The notes beneath the pieces were generated by a model. It ran no database searches. It saw only the letters and a list, made by a program, of their open reading frames with translations, and was not told where the DNA came from. The position numbers and the translations under genes were made by a program. A DNA stretch of 6,311 nt from Jatrophihabitans sp. (GTDB lineage: Bacteria; Actinomycetota; Actinomycetes; Mycobacteriales; Jatrophihabitantaceae), in NCBI GenBank assembly GCA_025966255.1, contig JAOPVG010000265.1, forward strand, positions 1 to 6,311. The letters are read 5' to 3'. This document shows, one piece after another, positions 1-5,033 of this stretch. Every line of letters begins with the position of its first letter. Position 1 is the first letter of the stretch.

Positions 1-96
1 ACACACCACCCAGCCACCGTCTCGAAATGGCACATCGGCGGCGCGAGCACGCGTGTTTGCATGATCCGTCTGCACATCGAGAGGACCAGCGAATGA
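1..96 (+). CDS. Possible C-terminal end of an unidentified upstream gene (partial)
   Basis: Frame 1 is open from the left edge of the window to a TGA at 94-96, giving 31 codons whose product ends in LHIERTSE. The stop overlaps the BVMO start as ATGA (93-96), the usual geometry of translationally coupled genes. Third-position G/C in this frame is about 24 of 31 codons, against about 16 of 30 in the competing frame 3, so frame 1 looks the more gene-like. The peptide is too short for me to recognise a family. If real, the BVMO gene belongs to an operon that starts outside the window and needs no promoter of its own here. The alternative is that 1-92 is a non-coding leader that happens to be open. 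The sample is short, so this is a suggestion only. Confidence 0.35.
   Translation, partial: THHPATVSKWHIGGASTRVCMIRLHIERTSE
79..85 (+). promoter_or_regulatory. Ribosome binding site of the BVMO gene
   Basis: GAGAGGA lies 7 bases before the ATG at 93. It favours that ATG over the in-frame ATG at 27, which has no purine-rich sequence in front of it. A further in-frame ATG at 102 would be spaced too far from this site. Confidence 0.7.
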
Positions 97-1769
97 GTGA
101 CATGCCCGCGACCGGAACGGCGACCGACGTGAAGCAGGTGGACGCCGTCGTGATCGGCAGCGGCTTCGGCGGCCTTTACGCGCTCCACAAGTTGCGTAAC
201 GACCTGGGGCTCGACGTGCAGGCCTTCGACAACGCCGCAGGCGTCGGCGGCACCTGGTACTGGAACACCTATCCCGGCGCGCGCTCGGACACCGAGGTGA
301 CCGCCTACTGTTACTCGTTCGACCGCGAGCTCTACGACGAGTGGAACTGGACCGAGCGCTACCCGCGCCAGCCCGAGATCCTGGCCTATCTCAACCACTT
401 CGCCGAGCGCTACGACCTCAAGCGCAGCATCCAGTTCGAGACCCAGGTCGTGTCGACCGACTTCGACGACGCGACCGGCCGCTGGACCGTCGTCACCGAC
501 ACCGGGCAGACCTGGTCGGCCCAGTTCATCATCGAGGGCGTCGGACTGCTGTCGTCGACGAACTTCCCGCACTTCCCGGGCCAGGAGAACTTCGGCGGCG
601 AGTGCTATCACAGCTCGCGCTGGCCGCAGGGCGGCGTCGACCTCACTGGCAAGCGCGTGGGCGTCATCGGCACCGGCTCGACCGGCGTCCAGATCATCAC
701 CGCGATCGCGCCGGAGGTCAGCCACCTGACGGTGTTCCAGCGCACGCCGCAGTGGACGGTGCCGGCCATGCACCGGCCCATCGACCCGCACTTCCTCAAC
801 GACATCCGCGCCAACTACGACGGCTTCTGGAACAGCGTCCGCAGCTCGGGGGCGGCGTTCGGCTTCGACGAGAGTGCGATCACCTTCGACACCGCGACGC
901 CGGAGGAGCAGCAGGCCGCGTTCGAGCGGCAGTGGAGCAGCGGCGGCGGCTTCCAGTTCATGCTCGGCGTCTACGCCGACGTCATCGCCAGCCGTGAGGC
1001 GAACAAGGCGGCCACTGACTTCATCGCCGCCAAGATCCGCGAGACGGTCAAGGACCCCGAGACTGCGGCGGCGCTGACGCCCACCGACCTGTACGCGAAA
1101 CGGCCGCTGTGCGACGACGGCTACTACGCCACGTTCAACCGCGACAACGTCACGCTCGTCGACGTCAAGGCCCGTCCGATCCTGGAGATCACCGAGAAGG
1201 GCGTGCGGACCGAGCTCGGCGAGGTCGAGCTCGATGTGCTCGTCTTCGCGACCGGTTTCGACGCGTTCACCGGCAACTACCTGAAGATCGACCAGCACGG
1301 CAAGAACGGCGTCAGCCTGCGCGACCGTTGGGCCGACCGCCCGCACACGTTCATGGCCATGATGACGGCCGAGTTCCCGAACTGGTTCATGATCTACGGA
1401 CCGATGTGCCCGTTCACCAACCAGCCGCCGGCGCACGAGGTCGAGGTCGACTGGATCGCCGGCGCCATCCAACGCGTCCGCAATAGCGGCGCCCAGACGA
1501 TCGAGGTCACGGCCGCGGGCGAGCAGCGCTGGATGGACCTGTGCGACGAGCTGGCCGAGCACACGCTGTTCAAGGAGACCGACTCCTGGATCAACGGGGC
1601 GAACATTCCCGGCAAACCCAAGGTCACCATGGTCTACATGGGCGGGATGGGCCCGTACGTCGACGAGCTCAACCGCATCGCCGAGGGCGGGTACGCAGAC
1701 GGTCTGGAGCTGGGCTCGGGCGCGCTGCTGGCGACCTGCGCCGCTCAGGCCGTGATGCCGGCGAGGTAG
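93..1769 (+). CDS. Type I Baeyer-Villiger monooxygenase (FAD- and NADPH-dependent)
   Basis: This 558-residue flavoprotein should insert one oxygen atom beside a ketone carbonyl, giving an ester or lactone, using FAD, NADPH and O2 in the cytoplasm. Visible in order: an FAD-binding GSGFGG motif (22-27); the GGTWYWNTYPG segment (52-62) followed by D66; the type I BVMO fingerprint FxGxxxHxxxWP, read as FGGECYHSSRWP (167-178); a second dinucleotide motif GTGSTG (193-198); and KR at 336-337, aligning with the catalytic arginine of phenylacetone monooxygenase (R337 there; D66 also matches). The active-site loop GPMCPFTNQPP (436-446) resembles the GPFTNLPP loop of cyclohexanone monooxygenase more than the SPSALSNM loop of phenylacetone monooxygenase. 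Length fits the family (about 540-560). The last eight codons or so overlap the convergent tetR gene. Family assignment is very secure; the substrate is unknown, with a cyclic or other hydrophobic ketone most likely. Confidence 0.95.
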   Translation: MSDMPATGTATDVKQVDAVVIGSGFGGLYALHKLRNDLGLDVQAFDNAAGVGGTWYWNTYPGARSDTEVTAYCYSFDRELYDEWNWTERYPRQPEILAYLNHFAERYDLKRSIQFETQVVSTDFDDATGRWTVVTDTGQTWSAQFIIEGVGLLSSTNFPHFPGQENFGGECYHSSRWPQGGVDLTGKRVGVIGTGSTGVQIITAIAPEVSHLTVFQRTPQWTVPAMHRPIDPHFLNDIRANYDGFWNSVRSSGAAFGFDESAITFDTATPEEQQAAFERQWSSGGGFQFMLGVYADVIASREANKAATDFIAAKIRETVKDPETAAALTPTDLYAKRPLCDDGYYATFNRDNVTLVDVKARPILEITEKGVRTELGEVELDVLVFATGFDAFTGNYLKIDQHGKNGVSLRDRWADRPHTFMAMMTAEFPNWFMIYGPMCPFTNQPPAHEVEVDWIAGAIQRVRNSGAQTIEVTAAGEQRWMDLCDELAEHTLFKETDSWINGANIPGKPKVTMVYMGGMGPYVDELNRIAEGGYADGLELGSGALLATCAAQAVMPAR

Positions 1770-2320
1770 ATCTCGCCCAGCTGGGTGGCGATCTGCTGGT
1801 GGCTCATCGCCCCACCCGGGCGGTACCACCGGTAGGCCCAGTTGCACATGCCGAACAGGCCGAGCGCGGCGACCCGCGCGTTCTGTGGGCGCAGTACGCC
1901 CTCGTCGATACCGCGGCGCAGCAGGCCCTCGACCTGCGCCTCGTAGATGTCGCGCTTGGCCTTGGCGAGGCGCTGCAGGTCGGGCGGCAGATCGCGGAAG
2001 TTCTCGAAGTAGGCCCGGACGCCACTGGGCATGGCGTGGATCACGGCGAAGATGTCGTGGAAGCACTGCCGGATCGTGTCGCGGACGGAGCAGTCGGGCC
2101 GGATCGTCGCGCGCCCGGCCGCGAGCAACTCGTCGATCCACTCGTCGTGGATCGCGTACAGGATGTCGTGCTTGGCGCGGAACATCGCGTACACGTCGGT
2201 CTTGCCCAACCCTGCGCGCTCGGCGATCGATCCCATCGTCACGTTGTGGAAGCCGACCTCGTCGAACAACTCCGCGCCGGCAGCAAGGATCGCCTGGCGG
2301 TCGGGCGGATCCTCCGGCAT
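1745..2320 (-). CDS. TetR-family transcriptional regulator, possibly acyl-CoA-responsive
   Basis: This 191-residue protein is of normal TetR length. The N-terminal DNA-binding domain is clear: helix 1 around 8-22 (AILAAGAELFDEVGF), then the helix-turn-helix at about 27-48 with SIAERAGLGKTDVYAMF. The C-terminal ligand domain carries GMCNWAYRWYRPGG (157-170) and a following SHQQIA. An NW-x3-WY pattern of this type occurs, as I recall, in regulators that bind fatty-acyl-CoA or steroid-CoA esters, such as Bacillus FadR and mycobacterial KstR2. The start at 2318-2320 is the only candidate: the in-frame codons above it reach a TGA at 2333-2335 with no other start, and no good Shine-Dalgarno sequence is visible. 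The gene is divergent from the dehydrogenase cluster and converges on the BVMO gene, so repression of the adjacent cluster with relief by a pathway intermediate is the natural guess. The ligand is inference. Confidence 0.92.
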   Translation of the reverse strand: MPEDPPDRQAILAAGAELFDEVGFHNVTMGSIAERAGLGKTDVYAMFRAKHDILYAIHDEWIDELLAAGRATIRPDCSVRDTIRQCFHDIFAVIHAMPSGVRAYFENFRDLPPDLQRLAKAKRDIYEAQVEGLLRRGIDEGVLRPQNARVAALGLFGMCNWAYRWYRPGGAMSHQQIATQLGEIYLAGITA

Positions 2321-2369
2321 GCCGACAACGTGTCATGAGCGCCGGGGCCGCCTGTGTTTCAAAGTGACT

Positions 2370-2390
2370 CATCGCGGTCGGACCGCCGTG
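2370..2390. promoter_or_regulatory. Candidate operator palindrome in the tetR/dehydrogenase intergenic region
   Basis: The core GCGGTC-G-GACCGC (2374-2386) is a perfect inverted repeat with 6-bp arms around a single central base at 2380. The outer pairs CA (2370-2371) and TG (2389-2390) also match, giving 8 of 10 complementary pairs over 21 bp. It lies between divergent start codons, 50 bp from the tetR start and 43 bp from the dehydrogenase start, a typical place for a TetR dimer site controlling both directions. I see no convincing -35/-10 pair to anchor it. In GC-rich DNA short palindromes arise by chance, so this remains a candidate. I did not find the same core upstream of the BVMO gene in positions 1-92. 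Confidence 0.45.
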
Positions 2391-2422
2391 GGATGGGATT
2401 ACGGCCCGACCTTCTAGCGATC

Positions 2423-2427
2423 AGGAG
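2423..2427 (+). promoter_or_regulatory. Ribosome binding site of the alcohol dehydrogenase gene
   Basis: AGGAG ends 5 bases before the GTG at 2433. It supports that GTG as the start and makes the divergent intergenic region 112 bp long (2321-2432). Confidence 0.7.
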
Positions 2428-2432
2428 CAACC

Positions 2433-3524
2433 GTGAAAGGACGTGTCGTCGCGCTCGTCGGCCTCGAGAAGACGGAGATCCAGGAGTACGAGCTGCCCGT
2501 CCCCGAGCCAGGTGCAGCGCTGTTGAAGGTGCGGCGGGCCAACGTCTGCGGCTCCGATCTGCACATCTACCACCACCTGAGCGTGGCGCTGCGCGACATC
2601 GTCATGGGTCACGAGTTCGTCGCCGAGGTCGAGACGCTGGGCGACGGACTGACGACCGATTCGTCCGGGGCACCGCTGGCCGTCGGCGACCGTGTCGTGG
2701 TCGTGTACTTCCACACCTGCCACCGCTGCGCGGCGTGCGACCGCGGCGAGTTCAGCATGTGCTTCAACGCGATCGAGTCGATGGCACTGCCACCGGACGC
2801 CGCGCCGCACTTCCACGGCGCGTTCGCGACGCACTTCTACCTCAGTCCCGGCCAGTACTTCTACAAGGTGCCCGACGCCATCACCGATGCCGAGGTGGCC
2901 GGCGCGAACTGCGGTCTGGCCCAGGTCATGTTCGCCCTCGACAAGATCGGCCTGCACCGCGGCCAGAACGTCGTCGTACAGGGCGCGGGCGGCCTCGGGC
3001 TGTACGCCGCCGCGGTGGCGAGCACCAGCGGCGCCCGGGTGATCGTCGTCGAACGTGAGCCCAACCGCATCGAGGCGGCGCAGTCCTTCGGTGCCGACGA
3101 CATCATCGACATGTCCGTCCACACCACGCCGGAGGAACGGGCCAAGCAGATGCTCGACCTGACGAACGGCCAGGGCGCCGACATCGTCATCGAGGTCACC
3201 GGCCGCTCCGAGGCGTTCCTCGAGGCCATCGAGTTCGCCCGCATCGGCGGCAGCATCGCCTCGGTCGGCAACCTCAACGTTGGCCCGAAGTTCGAGCTCA
3301 CCATCGCGCCGGCGATGTTCACCCGCAAGCAACTGCGCGTGCACGGCTACCTGCGCTACGACCCGTGGTACCTGCGCTACTGCCTCGAGTTCATCGCCGC
3401 CAACCGTGATCGCTTCCCGTTCGAGTCGCTCAGCGACCGCGTCTACACGATCGACGAGATCGACGAGGCCATCGCGCGCAGCGAGTCGCGCCAGGTCGCC
3501 CGGGCCGCCGTCGTCCCGGCGTGA
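2433..3524 (+). CDS. Zinc-dependent alcohol dehydrogenase, medium-chain (MDR) superfamily
   Basis: This 363-residue enzyme should oxidise an alcohol to an aldehyde or ketone with NAD(P)+. The catalytic zinc ligands appear as C39 (in CGSDLH), H60 with E61 (in GHE) and probably C160 (in NCG); the C39-to-H60 distance of 21 residues equals that of classical alcohol dehydrogenases. A complete structural-zinc lobe is present, C96-x2-C99-x2-C102-x7-C110. The Rossmann motif GAGGLG spans 184-189, and the second strand ends in an acidic residue (E207 in VIVVER), which usually favours NAD+ over NADP+. It is the first gene of the cluster, followed after 43 bp by an aldehyde dehydrogenase, which suggests that its product is an aldehyde passed on to that enzyme, for example a hydroxy acid oxidised to an oxo acid. 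It could instead make the ketone substrate of the BVMO from an alcohol. Family is firm; substrate is not known. Confidence 0.94.
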   Translation: MKGRVVALVGLEKTEIQEYELPVPEPGAALLKVRRANVCGSDLHIYHHLSVALRDIVMGHEFVAEVETLGDGLTTDSSGAPLAVGDRVVVVYFHTCHRCAACDRGEFSMCFNAIESMALPPDAAPHFHGAFATHFYLSPGQYFYKVPDAITDAEVAGANCGLAQVMFALDKIGLHRGQNVVVQGAGGLGLYAAAVASTSGARVIVVEREPNRIEAAQSFGADDIIDMSVHTTPEERAKQMLDLTNGQGADIVIEVTGRSEAFLEAIEFARIGGSIASVGNLNVGPKFELTIAPAMFTRKQLRVHGYLRYDPWYLRYCLEFIAANRDRFPFESLSDRVYTIDEIDEAIARSESRQVARAAVVPA

Positions 3525-3553
3525 CGACCGTTGCACTTCGCCGTACGCCCTCC

Positions 3554-3560
3554 GAGAGGA
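3554..3560 (+). promoter_or_regulatory. Ribosome binding site of the aldehyde dehydrogenase gene
   Basis: GAGAGGA lies 7 bases before the GTG at 3568, the same motif and spacing as at the BVMO gene. It fixes the start at 3568. The reading frame stays open upstream into the alcohol dehydrogenase gene, but that extension is low-complexity Ser/Arg/Thr sequence and is not part of this protein. Confidence 0.75.
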
Positions 3561-3567
3561 CCCAGCA

Positions 3568-5022
3568 GTGACTGACGACATCTACGGCAACTACATCGTG
3601 GGCCAGTGGCAGGGCCCGACCGACGCCGGGACGTTCCCGGTGTACGACCCCGCGACCGGTGCCGTGGTGGCCGAGGTGGCCACCGCCACCGCCCACGACG
3701 TCAAGCACGCGATCAACGGCGCCGCCGCGGTGCAGCCGATGTGGGGGACGATGCCGCCGGTGGAGCGGCAGGCGATCATCCGTCGGGCCTGCGCGATCAT
3801 GACCGACCGCATCGACGAGCTGGGCCGGCTGCTGGTCCGCGAGCAGGGCAAGCCGCTGGCGCAGGCGATCGGCGAGATCCAGTACGGCATCGCGTTCCTG
3901 GAATGGTTCTCCGAAGAGGGTCGCCGCGCCCACGGCATGACCATCCCGGCCGGTACGGCCACCAAGCGCATCGCCGTGCTCAAGCAGCCGATCGGCGTGA
4001 CCGCGGCCATCACGCCGTGGAACTTTCCGTCGGTGCAGCTGCTGCGCAAGCTGGGCGCTGCGCTGGCCGCCGGCTGCACGATGGTCGCCAAGCCGGCCGA
4101 GCTCACCCCGCTGTCGGCGCTCGAGATCGCGCGGGCCTTCGACGAGGCCGGGTTGCCGGCCGGCGTCCTGTCGGTGCTGTGCGCGCAGGAGCCCTACGAG
4201 TTCACCGACGTCGTCATGGCCGACCCGCGGGTGCGGGCCATCTCGTTCACCGGATCGACCGAGGTCGGCAAGATCCTCATGCGCTCGTCGGCCGACACGA
4301 TGAAGCGGGTCTCGCTGGAGCTCGGCGGGCACGCGCCCCTCATCGTCTTCGACGACGCCGACCTCGAGGCCGCGGTCACCGAGACGATGGCCTCGAAGTT
4401 CCGCAACATGGGCCAGACCTGCGTGTCGGTGAATCGCATCTTCGTCCACCAAGCCGTCGCCGACGAGTTCCGCGAGCGGCTCGAGCACGCGATGTCGGTG
4501 CTGACGATCGGCAACGGGCTGGACGAGAAGACCGAGGTCGGCCCGCTGGTCGAACCGGCCGCGCTGGACAAGGTGGAACGGCATGTCGCCGACGCGGTGG
4601 CCAAGGGCGCCAAGGTGCTTCTCGGCGGCAACCGCGCCAAGGGTGCGGACCTGCATTCGGACCAGTTCTACGAGCCCACCCTGCTCGTGGACGTCGACGA
4701 CTCGATGCTCATCACGCAGGAGGAGACGTTCGGCCCGGTCGCGCCCATCCTCACCTTCACCGACGAGACCGACGTGCTCGCCCGCGCCAATGCGACGCCC
4801 TACGGCCTGTCGGCGTACTGCTTCACCAACGACCTCAACCGGGCGATCCGGATGAGTGAGGGTCTCGAGTACGGCACCGTCGGCATCAACGACGCGATGA
4901 TCTCGGCCGTGCAGGCGCCCTTCGGCGGCATGAAGGAGAGCGGAGTGGGCCGCGAGGGCGGCCCGCTGGGCATGGAGGAGTACCTCGAGACGAAGTACGT
5001 GTCGATCGGACAGGTCCGCTGA
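3568..5022 (+). CDS. NAD(P)+-dependent aldehyde dehydrogenase, succinate-semialdehyde dehydrogenase-like
   Basis: This 484-residue enzyme should oxidise an aldehyde irreversibly to a carboxylate. All family landmarks are present: TPWNFP (149-154, with N152), KPAELTP (175-181), the cofactor loop FTGSTEVGK (227-235), the general base E251 in ELGG, the catalytic nucleophile C285 in GQTC, EETFGP (385-390) and the C-terminal PFGGMKESGVGREG (451-464). Residues that in human succinate-semialdehyde dehydrogenase hold the substrate carboxylate appear conserved: an arginine in EEGRR (119 or 120), R279 six residues before the cysteine, and S446. This points to an aldehyde that carries a distal carboxylate, such as an omega-oxo acid. 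The second cysteine of the human redox switch (C-x-C) is a serine here (S287). Position behind an alcohol dehydrogenase and before an acyl-CoA synthetase fits an oxo acid to dicarboxylate step. Exact chain length of the substrate cannot be read. Confidence 0.95.
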   Translation: MTDDIYGNYIVGQWQGPTDAGTFPVYDPATGAVVAEVATATAHDVKHAINGAAAVQPMWGTMPPVERQAIIRRACAIMTDRIDELGRLLVREQGKPLAQAIGEIQYGIAFLEWFSEEGRRAHGMTIPAGTATKRIAVLKQPIGVTAAITPWNFPSVQLLRKLGAALAAGCTMVAKPAELTPLSALEIARAFDEAGLPAGVLSVLCAQEPYEFTDVVMADPRVRAISFTGSTEVGKILMRSSADTMKRVSLELGGHAPLIVFDDADLEAAVTETMASKFRNMGQTCVSVNRIFVHQAVADEFRERLEHAMSVLTIGNGLDEKTEVGPLVEPAALDKVERHVADAVAKGAKVLLGGNRAKGADLHSDQFYEPTLLVDVDDSMLITQEETFGPVAPILTFTDETDVLARANATPYGLSAYCFTNDLNRAIRMSEGLEYGTVGINDAMISAVQAPFGGMKESGVGREGGPLGMEEYLETKYVSIGQVR

Positions 5023-5033
5023 CTGCGGCGCCG

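Noticed and set aside
48..55. CACGCGTG palindrome upstream of the BVMO gene
   Set aside because: Only 8 bp, built from common GC-rich dinucleotides and unlike the intergenic dyad at 2370-2390; it may also lie within coding sequence.
58..65. CATGAT as a -10 box for the BVMO gene
   Set aside because: No matching -35 sequence at a suitable distance, and the region may be the end of an upstream gene.
27..92. N-terminal extension of the BVMO from an ATG at 27
   Set aside because: The added 22 residues are Arg/His-rich, the frame has weaker third-position G/C, and the only good ribosome binding site serves the ATG at 93.
2356..2369. TTGAAA (minus strand) and GTGACT (plus strand) as -35 boxes in the divergent region
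   Set aside because: Neither has a convincing -10 partner at 16-19 bp, so no promoter is called.
3280..3567. N-terminal extension of the aldehyde dehydrogenase into the alcohol dehydrogenase gene
   Set aside because: The extension is Ser/Arg/Thr low complexity, a shadow of the alcohol dehydrogenase codons; the GTG at 3568 with GAGAGGA gives a normal family N-terminus.
3525..3567. Possible terminator or separate promoter between the two dehydrogenase genes
   Set aside because: No stem-loop followed by T-run and no promoter-like pair; the 43-bp gap fits an operon.
2421..3581. Long minus-strand open frame (386 codons) opposite the alcohol dehydrogenase gene
   Set aside because: Its product is repetitive Asp/Val/Glu/Arg/His sequence with no family motif, as expected for the complement of a GC-rich gene with third-position bias, and the opposite strand encodes a clear enzyme.
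3430..4656. Long minus-strand open frame (408 codons) opposite the aldehyde dehydrogenase gene
   Set aside because: Low-complexity Arg/Gly/His/Asp product with no recognisable domain; mirror of the real coding frame.
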